NCBI RefSeq assembly: GCF_001418335.1
Contig: NZ_LIPP01000061.1
Span: forward strand, 1-51,468
Source: Streptomyces aurantiacus
GTDB lineage: Bacteria > Actinomycetota > Actinomycetes > Streptomycetales > Streptomycetaceae
Length of the DNA stretch: 51,468 nt
Reading direction: 5' to 3'
Shown: positions 8,726 through 17,081 of the stretch, in pieces
Layout of the letters: every line of letters starts with the position of its first letter
Numbering within the stretch: the first letter of the stretch is position 1
The notes under the pieces: model-generated
Seen by the model: the letters and a program-made list of their open reading frames with translations, nothing else
Told to the model about the DNA's origin: nothing
Database searches by the model: none
Program-made: the position numbers and the translations under genes

Positions 8726-9904
8726 TCAGGGCGCGGCCGGCTCGTCACCGGCGCCGGCCGCCCACCCGGCCGCCTGCGGCATGAACCTGTTCCCGGCCGC
8801 GTACGCCGCCATGCGGGCGTTGCGCGCCTGGGCCTCGGGCCCGTCCGGCAGGTGGAACTCCTCGCCCGCCCGCGCCGCGCCTGCCTGCACGCTCGTGGCG
8901 GTTGCCAGCCGTCGGCGCACGTACGCGTCGAGCGCGTCGGGCACATCGGCCGGCGTCGCGTCCGTGAGGACGTCGCCGAGCACGGCCGCGTCCACGATCG
9001 CCTGCGCCGCGCCCTGGGCCAGGAACGGCACCATCGCGTGGGCGCTGTCGCCCAGCAGGGTCACTCGCCCGACGTTCCACCGTGCGAGCGGGGCGCGCGT
9101 ATGGATGCCGTAGCGGAACACCTGCCCCGCGCGTTCCAGGACGGCGAGCACGCGGGGGTCCCACCCCTCGAACTCGCCCGACTGCTCCCCCGGTTCGGCC
9201 CGGGCGGTCCACGACTCCTGTGCCGCCTTCGCCGTGAACACGGCCACCATGTTGAGCAGTTCACCGCGGCGCACCCAGTAGTGGACGAAGTGCCGGCTCG
9301 GGCCCATCCAGACGGCGAGCTCCGGGAGATCCAGGTCGGCCACCTTGCCTGCCGGGAGCAGCGCCCGGTAGGCGGCGGTGCCCGAGAAGAGTGCCTCGTC
9401 CGCGCCGAAGAGCCACTGGCGGACGGCGGACCGTATCCCGTCGGCGGCCACGACCAGGTCGGCGCCCAGGCGCTCACCGCTCGCCGTGGTCACGTAGGCG
9501 GCCCTGTCGTCCTGGTCGATGCCCACGACCGTGGTGTCCAGGCGCACCGATCCGGGCGGCACCGCGGTGGCCAGAACCTTGTGCAGGTCAGCCCGGTGGA
9601 CGAGCAGGTAGGGCGCCCCGAACGCGGCCTCGACCTCGGGTCCCAGTACGTGGCGGCAGACGTCGGTCCCGTCGGACCAGGTGCGAAAGCGCACCTCGGA
9701 GGGGCGGAACGCGGACGCGGAGACCGCGTCCAGCAGGCCGAGCCGGCGCAGTACGCGGGTGGCGTTGGGCGCGAGCTGGATACCGGCACCGATCTCGGTG
9801 AACCGTGGCGTCTGCTCGACCAGCGTCACTTCATGGCCCGCGCGGCGCAGGCTCAGCGTCGCCGCCAGTCCACCGATGCCCGCTCCCACGACGATCGCCC
9901 GCAC
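8726..9904 (-). CDS. FAD-dependent aromatic monooxygenase
   Basis: A 392-residue group A flavoprotein hydroxylase. It shows the FAD dinucleotide motif GAGIGG at the N-terminus, the DG motif (ADGIRSAVR) in the middle and the GD motif (LGDSAHAMVPFLAQG) near residue 290, in the right order for the salicylate hydroxylase-like class. The frame extends upstream to 10051, but the GTG at 9904 starts right at the FAD strand (VRAIVVGAGIGG) and has a G-rich Shine-Dalgarno. It is divergent from a methyltransferase gene. The hydroxylated substrate cannot be deduced. Confidence 0.92.
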   Translation of the reverse strand: MRAIVVGAGIGGLAATLSLRRAGHEVTLVEQTPRFTEIGAGIQLAPNATRVLRRLGLLDAVSASAFRPSEVRFRTWSDGTDVCRHVLGPEVEAAFGAPYLLVHRADLHKVLATAVPPGSVRLDTTVVGIDQDDRAAYVTTASGERLGADLVVAADGIRSAVRQWLFGADEALFSGTAAYRALLPAGKVADLDLPELAVWMGPSRHFVHYWVRRGELLNMVAVFTAKAAQESWTARAEPGEQSGEFEGWDPRVLAVLERAGQVFRYGIHTRAPLARWNVGRVTLLGDSAHAMVPFLAQGAAQAIVDAAVLGDVLTDATPADVPDALDAYVRRRLATATSVQAGAARAGEEFHLPDGPEAQARNARMAAYAAGNRFMPQAAGWAAGAGDEPAAP

Positions 9905-10100
9905 ACCGAACCCCCGCCCCCGGCCCACAGACGTGGGCCATAGACACCCCCTACCACCGACACCGGCCGACGTCACCCCCGACGACAGCGCCGTACCCCG
10001 GACGACCGGACCACCGGTCGGCCGGCCACCTGTCCCTGAGTGGTGCCTCAATTCCTTAATTCGTTGGACAACGCGGGGGCCGGCGGCGAGCGTTGACGAA

Positions 10101-10898
10101 ATGCAGCAGGAGGAGATCTGGGACGCCGACGCCGCTCAGCGGTACGACACGCCCGGCACCGGCATGTTCGCGCCCGAGACGCTGGAGCCGACCGTGGACC
10201 GCCTCGCCCACCTCGCGGGGGAAGGGGCCGCTCTTGAGTTCGCCATCGGGACCGGACGGGTGGCCGTACCGCTCGCCCGGCGCGGAGTGCCCGTCACCGG
10301 CATCGAGTTGTCACTCCCGATGGTGGAGCAACTGCGCACCAAGGCGGACGCTGCGACGATCCCCGTGGTCATCGGTGACATGGCGACGGCTGCCGCGCCC
10401 AGAGCCCTCAACACGCCCGGCATCCCGGAGGCCCCGGGCGCCCCGGGTGCCCCAGGTGAGTACAGCCTGGTCTATCTCGTCTACAACACGATCTCGAACC
10501 TGCTCACCCAGGCCGAGCAGGTCGAGTGTTTTCGAAACGCCGCCCGGCATCTCACGCCCGGTGGCCGGTTCGTGATCGAGCTCTGGGTACCCGAGTTGCG
10601 CAAGCTCCCGCCAGGCCAGACGGCCACCGTCTGGCGGTCCGACCCCGACTACGTCGGCCTGGACACCTACGACGTCCTGCGCCAGCACGTCGTGTCGCAC
10701 CACTTCCGGTTCGACGAGACCGAGCGGGCGCGACTGTTCCGCAGCCCGCACCGCTACATCTGGCCGGCCGAACTCGACCTCATGGCTCAACTGGCCGGAT
10801 TCGCGCTGGAGACCAGGCACGCGGACTGGGGCGGGGCCCCGTTCACGGCCGAGTCGCGTTCTCACGTCTCCGTCTACCGGATCCCGCCGACGCGGTAG
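10101..10898 (+). CDS. Class I SAM-dependent methyltransferase
   Basis: A 265-residue class I methyltransferase. It opens with EEIWDADAAQRYDTPGTGMF, typical of a large Streptomyces family, followed by motif I (LEFAIGTGRVAVPLARRG) and the acidic strand (VTGIELS). A lineage-specific Pro/Gly/Ala insert (PEAPGAPGAPGE, near residue 112) sits before the motif YLVYNTISNL. The open frame extends upstream, but the family usually starts at this Met. Methyl acceptor unknown. Confidence 0.88.
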   Translation: MQQEEIWDADAAQRYDTPGTGMFAPETLEPTVDRLAHLAGEGAALEFAIGTGRVAVPLARRGVPVTGIELSLPMVEQLRTKADAATIPVVIGDMATAAAPRALNTPGIPEAPGAPGAPGEYSLVYLVYNTISNLLTQAEQVECFRNAARHLTPGGRFVIELWVPELRKLPPGQTATVWRSDPDYVGLDTYDVLRQHVVSHHFRFDETERARLFRSPHRYIWPAELDLMAQLAGFALETRHADWGGAPFTAESRSHVSVYRIPPTR

Positions 10899-11048
10899 CC
10901 GTCTCGCGTCGTCGACGCACTTCGATGACCGTTTCAGAAATGAACCGTTGCCCTCTCCGCCCCGTCTTGATGGTTGAAGCGGAGACGCGACGAGAGACGA
11001 CTCGTGGTGCCGTTGAAGCGCATGAACGTACACAGGAAGGCTGCCGGA

Positions 11049-11687
11049 GTGCTGTTAGTGGATCAGAGGGCGAGAAGGGTCGGTTCGATCGCGGGGGTCG
11101 CAGTGGCGGCGGTCGTGGGGCTCGCGGGGTGTTCGGACGACAAGGACTCGGCCTCGGACGAGAAGTCGTCAGCGAGCAGTTCGTCCGCGAGCAGCTCGCC
11201 CGCATCCGACGCGGAGAAGACGGGCGATGACGCCTCGGCGTCATCGGGGGCTTCGGCCGCCGACCAGTCCACGGCCGAGGGGGCTGTCGCCGCGTGGGTC
11301 GCCGCGGTCATCAAGGGTGAGCCGAAGGACGCGTGTCTGGTGATGGCGGACCCCGCCGCCGACTCGAAGCCCGCGAAAGTCGGCAGTGAGGAGACATGCG
11401 CCGACGACGCGCCCGAGAGGAAGCAGATGGACAAAACCCTCGGGTCGATCCGTGAGTCGTTCACGCCCGAGCCGGCCACCGACGACCCGAAGGTGGACGT
11501 GACGAAGGTCCCGCCGACCGGCGACACGGTGGTGTTCCCCGCCGACAAGATCAATATCGACGGGCAGACCCTCAAACAGGTCGTCCTGTCCCACTCCACC
11601 GGGGTGACGGCGGACCAGCTGGAGATCAGCGTCCAGGCCGGCAAGATCGAGGACGCCTGGTACGTGACGAACCTCAAGATCAGCTAG
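11049..11687 (+). CDS. Small secreted lipoprotein of unknown function
   Basis: About 212 residues. A hydrophobic signal (VGSIAGVAVAAVVGLAGC) ends in a lipobox LAGC, followed by a charged Ser/Asp/Lys-rich linker and a globular domain of about 130 residues with two cysteines (KDACLVM and EETCADD). The start is ambiguous: GTG at 11049 has AGGAAGG eight bases upstream, while GTG at 11058 has GGAG eight bases upstream; an ATG at 11022 lacks a site. With the 11049 start, codon 3 is TTA and the gene would depend on bldA. No family recognised. Confidence 0.8.
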   Translation: MLLVDQRARRVGSIAGVAVAAVVGLAGCSDDKDSASDEKSSASSSSASSSPASDAEKTGDDASASSGASAADQSTAEGAVAAWVAAVIKGEPKDACLVMADPAADSKPAKVGSEETCADDAPERKQMDKTLGSIRESFTPEPATDDPKVDVTKVPPTGDTVVFPADKINIDGQTLKQVVLSHSTGVTADQLEISVQAGKIEDAWYVTNLKIS

Positions 11688-11707
11688 CTATCGGCATCAA
11701 CTAGCTG
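11681..11707. terminator. Stop-codon hairpin between convergent genes
   Basis: CAGCTAG (11681-11687) and CTAGCTG (11701-11707) form a perfect 7-bp stem with a 13-base loop. The stem contains the stop codons of both convergent genes. Short and AU-containing, so a weak bidirectional terminator or a 3-prime-end hairpin at best. Confidence 0.45.
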
Positions 11708-12663
11708 TCGGCCAGGTCCTGTCCACGCTGCTCGCAGTGCGCGCCGAGCCGGTGGTCGAGTGCGGCTCCGACGTCGGGGCAGTTCTTCCGGATGATGTCG
11801 AGGAAGGCGCTCAGTGCCGGGGAGCGATCCCGGGCGGTGAAGGACAGGACCAGGTCGGGCAGGGGCGTGCGCGGGGTCACCTCGCAGAACCACGCTCCCG
11901 GGCGCGGGGCCGCCAGCATGCGGGAGGGTCCCAGACCGACACCCACCCCGGACGCGGCGAGCCCGATGATCGTGTGGATGTCCCTCGCGACGGTCGCACC
12001 GCCGAGAGCAGGGGAATCCTCGCCCAGCAGTGCGCGCAGCCCGGCGCCGACGACGGGCTCGTCCTCGCCGGGCGCCACGATCAGCGGCTGCTGTCGCAAC
12101 TGGTCGACACTCACCGACGGTTGGCCGGCGTAGGGGTGCGCGGTGCTCACGACAGCGATCAGATGGTCGTGCCCGACCGGGACGGACACCAGGCGCTCGG
12201 CTCCGGCACCCCGTGGACGGCCGAGCGTGATCGCCACGTCCAGTTCACCGGCGACGAGCGCGGCGGTACTGCGACTGGTCGCCATCTCATGGAGTTCCAG
12301 CCGCACATCGGGCCGCTCGCGCCCGAACCGGCCCAGGACGGTCGGCAGGGGTTCGAGCAGGGCCGAGGCGATGAAACCCAGCCGAAGCCGGCCCGTCTCA
12401 CCGCGCGCGGCCCGTCCCGCTTCGACCACGGCCGCCGCCACCTCGTCGAGCGCCCGCCGCGCCCGGGCGAGGAACGCGTCGCCCGCCGCCGTCGGGAACA
12501 CGCCCTGGCGCGTACGGTCGAACAGCCGGGCCCCGACCTCGCGCTCCAGGTCGGCGATCTGCTTGGACAGCGGAGGCTGCGCGATCCCCAGTGCGCCGGC
12601 CGCCCGGCCGAAGTGTTCGTGCTCGGCGAGCGCGAGCGCGTACCGCAGATGTCGCGCCTCCAT
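11701..12663 (-). CDS. LysR-family transcriptional regulator
   Basis: A 320-residue LysR-type regulator: N-terminal winged helix (FGRAAGALGIAQPPLSKQIADLE, residues about 14-37) and a C-terminal substrate-sensing domain. The open frame runs to 12942 inside the divergent hydrolase, but the ATG at 12663 begins the canonical MEARHLRYALALAEH. The start region is odd: a 13-bp unit holding a Shine-Dalgarno and an ATG is repeated three times, so two further SD-ATG pairs lie upstream in other frames. It is divergent from an alpha/beta hydrolase plus MFS operon that it probably controls. Confidence 0.93.
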   Translation of the reverse strand: MEARHLRYALALAEHEHFGRAAGALGIAQPPLSKQIADLEREVGARLFDRTRQGVFPTAAGDAFLARARRALDEVAAAVVEAGRAARGETGRLRLGFIASALLEPLPTVLGRFGRERPDVRLELHEMATSRSTAALVAGELDVAITLGRPRGAGAERLVSVPVGHDHLIAVVSTAHPYAGQPSVSVDQLRQQPLIVAPGEDEPVVGAGLRALLGEDSPALGGATVARDIHTIIGLAASGVGVGLGPSRMLAAPRPGAWFCEVTPRTPLPDLVLSFTARDRSPALSAFLDIIRKNCPDVGAALDHRLGAHCEQRGQDLADS

Positions 12664-12699
12664 GATCAGCCTCCATGATCGACCTCCATGATCGACCTC
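12661..12699 (-). repeat. Triple 13-bp repeat carrying SD plus ATG
   Basis: Read on the minus strand, the unit GGAGGTCGATCAT occurs three times in tandem (12687-12699, 12674-12686, and 12661-12673 with two changes). Each copy supplies GGAGG about six bases before an ATG. As 13 is not a multiple of three, the three ATGs fall in different frames; only the last opens the LysR gene. Confidence 0.85.
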
Positions 12700-12781
12700 C
12701 GTCGATATCTCAGAAGTATCGTCACCCAGCTTGTCAGATCTTTCGCTGGATGACAGAGCCGTGGTGATCTGAGATGGAGGC

Positions 12782-13627
12782 ATGACAGACCTTCCCCTGA
12801 CCGGCACCGTTTTCGTCTTCGTCCACGGTGCCTGGCACAGCTCCGGGCAGTGGGCGCCCACCCAGCGCGCCCTGGCCGGACTCGGCGCGGCGAGTGTGGC
12901 CGTCGACCTGCCCGGGCACGGCTTCGACGCGCCTCTGCCCACCGGTTACCTCCTGCCCGGCCAGCCCGGTCTGCCGACCGAGGAATCCCGGCTCGCCGCT
13001 CTGACGACGGACGACTGCGCCGAGACCGTGGTGGACACGCTGCGCCAGGTCCGCCACCACCCGCGTGTCGTACTCGTCACGCACAGCGCGGGCGGCGGCC
13101 CTGCGTCACTGGCCGCCGAGCGAGCACCCGAACTCGTCGACAGGATCGTCTACTTGTCAGCTTTCGTCCCTGCTGGACGCCCACGGTTCTACGACTATCT
13201 CGGCTCACCCGAGAACGCCACCGCGCGGGGGCAGACCCTTCACGTCGGCGATCCGCAGAAGCTGGGCGCCGTACGCATCAACCCGCTCTCCGCCGACCCG
13301 GCCTACGTCGAGGAACTGCGGCAGACCCACTATCACGACACGCCCCGCGAGCACTTCGACCGCTGGCGCACCGCGCTGAGCCCCGACCTGCCGCTGGCGA
13401 TCCCGACGACCCCGGTCACCGTGACCGCGGCCCGGTGGGGACGGATCCCGCGGACGTTCCTGCGCTGCGCGGACGACCGCGCACTGACGCCGGCCGTGCA
13501 GGACCTGATGATCGCGGAGGCCGACCGGGCCATGCCGGACAATCCGTTCACCGTACGCACCCTGCCGGGCAGCCACAGCCCGTTCGCCGCCCGGCCGCGC
13601 GAACTCGCCGCGGCACTCGTCCTGTGA
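12782..13627 (+). CDS. Alpha/beta hydrolase (esterase-like)
   Basis: A 281-residue alpha/beta hydrolase. It starts with the strand VFVFVHGAWHSSGQW carrying the oxyanion HG; the nucleophile elbow is THSAGGG with catalytic Ser, and a late GSHSPF supplies the probable His. This matches the pyrethroid-hydrolase/methyl-salicylate-esterase-like group. The ATG at 12782 has GGAGG only one base upstream, too close for normal use, and an upstream ATG at 12774 makes a three-codon ORF whose TGA overlaps this ATG. It is followed closely by an MFS exporter and is divergent from LysR; substrate unknown. Confidence 0.88.
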   Translation: MTDLPLTGTVFVFVHGAWHSSGQWAPTQRALAGLGAASVAVDLPGHGFDAPLPTGYLLPGQPGLPTEESRLAALTTDDCAETVVDTLRQVRHHPRVVLVTHSAGGGPASLAAERAPELVDRIVYLSAFVPAGRPRFYDYLGSPENATARGQTLHVGDPQKLGAVRINPLSADPAYVEELRQTHYHDTPREHFDRWRTALSPDLPLAIPTTPVTVTAARWGRIPRTFLRCADDRALTPAVQDLMIAEADRAMPDNPFTVRTLPGSHSPFAARPRELAAALVL

Positions 13628-13660
13628 GCGGCCCTCGTCCTGTCCCCGTGAACAAGGGCC

Positions 13661-13714
13661 GGTCCGTGGGCGAGGAGCGGTCCACGGGCAAGGAGCGGTC
13701 CATGGGCGAGGAGC
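13661..13714 (+). repeat. Triple 18-bp repeat before the MFS start
   Basis: Three in-frame copies of an 18-bp unit close to GGTCCGTGGGCGAGGAGC (13661-13678, 13679-13696, 13697-13714). They would encode RSVGEE, RSTGKE and RSMGEE. The second supplies the AAGGAG that precedes the ATG located in the third, so the repeat creates several potential SD/start pairs. Confidence 0.85.
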
Positions 13715-15078
13715 GGTTCGTCCTGTCCGTGGTGCTCAGCGCGACCTTCGTACAGCTGCTCAACGTCACCATCGCCCAGGTCGCCGCCCCCGCGATACGG
13801 GACGACCTGGGCGCCGGGCCGGGGGCGGTGCAGCTCGTCCTCGCCGGCTACACCCTGACGTACGCGTGCCTGCTCATCACGGCCGCGCGGCTGGGTGACC
13901 GGTACGGCTACCGTCGGCTGTTCGTACTGGGCACCGTGGTGTTCACGATCGGCTCGGTGGCCTGCGCGTGCGCCCCCGACACCGCAACGCTCATCACGGC
14001 CCGGCTGCTGCAGGGCGCGGGCAGTGGCCTCGTCGCCCCGCAGGTCCTGTCGATCATCCAGGTCGCCGTCCCGGCGGCGCGGCGGCCACGTGCCCTCGGC
14101 CTGTTCGGCGCCACGATGGGAGTGGCGTCGCTGGCCGGTCCGCTGATCGGTGGACTCCTCGTGGGCGCCGACCTGTTCGGACTCGGCTGGCGCCCGATAT
14201 TCCTGGTCACGGTGCCGGTAGCACTCGTCTCCCTGGTGGGGGCGCGCGCACTGCCCCGTACACGCGGCGCGGACGGACAGCGCGTCGACGGGGCGGGCGC
14301 GGTGCTGACCACCGTGGGATTCGGCGCGCTCGTGCTGCCGCTGGCACTGGGACGGGAGGCCGGCTGGCCGTGGTGGACGTGGGCCGGTTTCGCCGTGTCC
14401 GCGGTCTCTCTCGGATACTTCGCGTGGGCCCTCTCCCGCCGGCCGGACCCCCTCATCCATCCGTCCGTGTTCCGTGACCGGACGGCGCGATGGGGAGTTC
14501 TGCTCGTGTTCGTGTTCAACGCCGGGGTGCCGTCGTTCACGTACCTGCTGTTCCTGCATCTGCAGTCCGCCGCCGGGTATTCCGCTCTCGCCGCCGCGCT
14601 GACCTCCGCGCCGTTCGCGGCCGCGGCCGTCCTGGGCAGCCGGGGTGCGCCCGCTGCCGCGCGGCGTCACGGATCAACCGTGCTCACGGTCGCGTCGCTG
14701 GCCCTGGCGGGGATGGCCCTGGCGCTCGCTCCGCTCGTGGGGTCCTCGACCGGACGCTGGGTGGCGTTGCCGGTGCTGGCCGTCGGCGGCGCCGCGTTCG
14801 GTTCGTTCACCGCCTCGGCGTTCACGCTGGTGCTGGCAGGGGTGGGTGGCGCCGCGGCCGGTTCGGTGTCCGGGCTGCTGCCCACCGCACAGCAACTCGG
14901 CGGGTCGATCGGGGTGACGGCGGCCGGCCTGGCCTACTTCGCGCCCGCCGCCGGCCCGGCCGACGCGATCCGGCACGCCATGACCTACGAGGCCGCCGTC
15001 TTCGTCGTCACAGCGCTGATCAGCCTCCGGCTACGGGACGGGTCGGCGACGCGCGCACCTCGGTCCCCGGCCCCCTGA
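13702..15078 (+). CDS. MFS transporter, DHA2-like drug exporter
   Basis: A 458-residue membrane exporter. It opens with VVLSATFVQLLNVTIAQVAAPAIRDDL, the first-helix signature of DHA2-type (EmrB/QacA-like) proton antiporters, followed by ARLGDRYGYRRLF (motif A) and ARLLQGAGSGLVAPQ (motif B). Many hydrophobic helices follow. AAGGAG at 13690-13695 lies six bases before the ATG at 13702; a GTG at 13624, overlapping the hydrolase stop as GTGA, is an in-frame alternative adding 26 residues. It forms an operon with the hydrolase, probably under LysR control. Confidence 0.92.
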   Translation: MGEERFVLSVVLSATFVQLLNVTIAQVAAPAIRDDLGAGPGAVQLVLAGYTLTYACLLITAARLGDRYGYRRLFVLGTVVFTIGSVACACAPDTATLITARLLQGAGSGLVAPQVLSIIQVAVPAARRPRALGLFGATMGVASLAGPLIGGLLVGADLFGLGWRPIFLVTVPVALVSLVGARALPRTRGADGQRVDGAGAVLTTVGFGALVLPLALGREAGWPWWTWAGFAVSAVSLGYFAWALSRRPDPLIHPSVFRDRTARWGVLLVFVFNAGVPSFTYLLFLHLQSAAGYSALAAALTSAPFAAAAVLGSRGAPAAARRHGSTVLTVASLALAGMALALAPLVGSSTGRWVALPVLAVGGAAFGSFTASAFTLVLAGVGGAAAGSVSGLLPTAQQLGGSIGVTAAGLAYFAPAAGPADAIRHAMTYEAAVFVVTALISLRLRDGSATRAPRSPAP

Positions 15079-15084
15079 CCCCGG

Positions 15085-15125
15085 CTCCCACTCCCACTCC
15101 CACTCCCACTTCTACTTCTACTTCT
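15085..15125 (+). repeat. CTCCCA / CTTCTA hexamer repeat
   Basis: About four CTCCCA-type units are followed by CTTCTA-type units just after the MFS stop codon. A pyrimidine-rich microsatellite; no function evident. The rest of the 210-base gap up to the methyltransferase shows no confident promoter. Confidence 0.7.
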
Positions 15126-15288
15126 GCGAGGGCGTCCCTTTCGGTGCTGTTCATGGCCTCCTCGTGCGGATCCGCAACTTTCCTTGCGTGGCCGAGTCGG
15201 CGGTCCCGATGCTGGCCGTGCCGAAAGAACCCGGTGTCCGGCACCGCCCGGATGCCGGCATTTCTGACCGACGAAGGAGCCACAGCAC

Positions 15289-15969
15289 ATGGACACCACC
15301 CGAGGCCGACACCCTCACACCGGCTCCGCGGGTGCCGCGAACCCGCCGGGCGACGACGCCGAGCTGTTCTGGGAGAAGCACCACAGCACTCGGCGCATCT
15401 GGGGTGAGCGCGCTAACCCGTTGCTCGTCGAGACGGCCGAACCACTGGCACCCGGAGCCGCGTTGGATCTGGGCTGCGGGGCCGGCGGCGACACCGTCTG
15501 GCTCGCCCGGCACGGCTGGCAGGTCACCGCCGTGGACATCTCCAGCACCGCCGTCGACGGGGTCCGTACGCACGCCCGTGATCTCGGCGTCGGGGGCCGG
15601 GTCACCGCCGAACAGCACGATCTGGCCCGGAGTTTCCCGGCCGGAGAATTCGACCTCGTCTCCGCCCAGTACCTCCAGACCCCTTTCCCGTTGCCCCGCG
15701 GCCGTGTGCTGCGCGCCGCGGCCCGGGCCCTGCGTCCCGGGGGTCTGCTCCTGATCGTCGACCACGGCTCCACCGCGCCCTGGTCCTGGAACCGGGACCC
15801 GGACACCCACTACCCCACACCCGGCGAGGTCGCCGCCGACCTCGGCCTCGACCCCGGGCAGTGGCCCGTCGTGCGTGCCGAGATGCCGCGCCGCCAGGCC
15901 GTCGGCCCCGCCGGCGAGACCGCCACCGTCACCGACAACGTCCTGCTCATCCAGCGAACCGCCGCATGA
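15289..15969 (+). CDS. Class I SAM-dependent methyltransferase
   Basis: A 226-residue class I methyltransferase. Motif I is ALDLGCGAGGDTVWLARHG at about residue 60, motif II VTAVDISSTAVDGVR, and the later strand LVSAQYLQTPF takes the position of motif IV; a PGGLLLIVDHGS strand follows. GAAGGAG at 15273-15279 precedes the ATG by nine bases. The stop overlaps the ATG of the DinB-like gene as ATGA, so the two are cotranslated. The sequence resembles small-molecule or thiopurine-type methyltransferases; substrate unknown. Confidence 0.9.
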   Translation: MDTTRGRHPHTGSAGAANPPGDDAELFWEKHHSTRRIWGERANPLLVETAEPLAPGAALDLGCGAGGDTVWLARHGWQVTAVDISSTAVDGVRTHARDLGVGGRVTAEQHDLARSFPAGEFDLVSAQYLQTPFPLPRGRVLRAAARALRPGGLLLIVDHGSTAPWSWNRDPDTHYPTPGEVAADLGLDPGQWPVVRAEMPRRQAVGPAGETATVTDNVLLIQRTAA

Positions 15970-16532
15970 GCGCCCACCCCCTCAACGACATGTCGGACGA
16001 GACCTCGGACCGGAGCGACACGTCGCAACGCGACCGCGCGCGGAAACCCGGGCCGAGGGGCAAGGACACCGGGCCTCCGCGGACCGGCGCCGATGAGAAG
16101 GCCACCCTGCTGGGATTCCTCGACCAGCTGCGAAACGCGATCGCGGACAAGGCCGCGGGCGTGCCGGAACCGCAGGTCCGCACCGGTGGTGTGCCCTCCG
16201 GCACCAACCTCCTCGGGCTGGTCAAGCATGTGACGTACGTCGAACGGTTCTACTTCCTCGGCGAGCAGCCCGACGACTGGGGCCGGACCATGCGGCCGTC
16301 CCCGGAGGAGACGGCCGACAGCGTGCTCGCCGGCTACCGGACGGCGATCGAGCAGGCGAACCAGGTCATCGAGGCCTGCCCGGACCTGGCGCTGCCCGCT
16401 CCGCGGTCCCCGCGCCCGGGACCGGCGCCGTCCATGCGGTGGGTCCTGGTGCACATGATCGAGGAGACCGGCCGGCACGCCGGCCACGCCGACATCCTCC
16501 GAGAGCACATCGACGGCTCCACCGGCCGCTGA
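15966..16532 (+). CDS. DinB/DUF664 family protein
   Basis: A 188-residue DinB-like four-helix-bundle protein. The core starts after a polar N-terminus of about 45 residues: ATLLGFLDQLRNAI, then LLGLVKHVTYVERFYFL with a metal-binding-type His, and finally HMIEETGRHAGHADILREHIDG, whose His residues are typical of DUF664 and related mycothiol-dependent enzymes. The ATG overlaps the previous stop (ATGA). Members may act as thiol transferases; the exact reaction is not predictable. Confidence 0.88.
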   Translation: MSAHPLNDMSDETSDRSDTSQRDRARKPGPRGKDTGPPRTGADEKATLLGFLDQLRNAIADKAAGVPEPQVRTGGVPSGTNLLGLVKHVTYVERFYFLGEQPDDWGRTMRPSPEETADSVLAGYRTAIEQANQVIEACPDLALPAPRSPRPGPAPSMRWVLVHMIEETGRHAGHADILREHIDGSTGR

Positions 16533-16582
16533 CAGCAGGAGTCTCCGCGGTGTGGAGGACATGAAAGAAAAGCGGGCGCCGA

Positions 16583-16609
16583 TGTCGAGAACCCGTGCCT
16601 GGCTCCGTC
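16583..16609 (+). promoter_or_regulatory. Probable ECF42-type promoter of the DGPF/sigma operon
   Basis: TGTCGA (16583-16588), 17 bases, then CGTC (16606-16609) lie about 57 bases before the DGPF protein start. As I recall the literature, ECF42 sigma factors recognise a TGTCGA-type -35 and a CGA/TC-type -10, so this fits an autoregulated promoter for the sigma factor operon. Confidence 0.6.
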
Positions 16610-16665
16610 CTCGTCGTGAAGGCGACCACAATGGGCCGCATCCGTACGTACCGAGGAGAACCACC

Positions 16666-17073
16666 ATGGCCAAGTACCTGCTGCTGAAGCACTACCGCGG
16701 CGCGCCTGCGGCGGTCAACGACGTGCCCATGGCGCAGTGGACCCCGGAGGAGATCTCGGCCCACGTGCAGTACATGCAGGACTTCGCGGACCGGCTTGAG
16801 GGAACCGGCGAGTTCGTCGAGAGTCAGGCACTTGCCCCCGAAGGGACGTGGGTCCGGTACGACGGCGAAGGGCACCCGCCGGTCACCGACGGCCCGTTCG
16901 CCGAGACCAAGGACGTCATCGCCGGCTGGATGGTGATCGACGTCGACACCCATGAGCGCGCCGTCGAGTTGGCCGGGGAGCTGTCGGCCGCCCCCGGGGC
17001 GGGCGGGAAGCCGATCCACGAGTGGCTGGAGCTGCGCCCGTTCCTGACCGGGGCGCATACCATCACGGAGTGA
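16666..17073 (+). CDS. YCII-related DGPF-domain protein partnered with ECF42 sigma factor
   Basis: A 135-residue protein of the YCII/DGPF family, starting MAKYLLLKHY and carrying the family motif DGPF at residues 75-78 (VTDGPFAETKD), then a conserved GWMVIDVDTHERAVELA helix region. GAGGAG at 16653-16658 sits seven bases before the ATG. It precedes the ECF42-type sigma gene by nine bases; this gene pairing is conserved in actinobacteria. DGPF proteins are small alpha/beta dimers of unknown activity and are the usual targets of their sigma factor rather than anti-sigma factors. Confidence 0.93.
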   Translation: MAKYLLLKHYRGAPAAVNDVPMAQWTPEEISAHVQYMQDFADRLEGTGEFVESQALAPEGTWVRYDGEGHPPVTDGPFAETKDVIAGWMVIDVDTHERAVELAGELSAAPGAGGKPIHEWLELRPFLTGAHTITE

Positions 17074-17081
17074 CCTCTCCG

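Noticed and set aside
12661..13714. CRISPR array or mobile-element ends
   Set aside because: The short tandem repeats have no spacers and lie at gene starts; no transposase, integrase or target-site duplications were seen anywhere.
15165..15176. 12-bp palindrome TGCGGATCCGCA upstream of the methyltransferase
   Set aside because: Too short and GC-rich to separate from chance, and no regulator is adjacent.
8726..16532. Natural-product gene cluster (monooxygenase, methyltransferases, hydrolases, exporter)
   Set aside because: No core synthase, terpene cyclase or peptide precursor is present, and strand changes and regulator pairs break it into small unrelated units.
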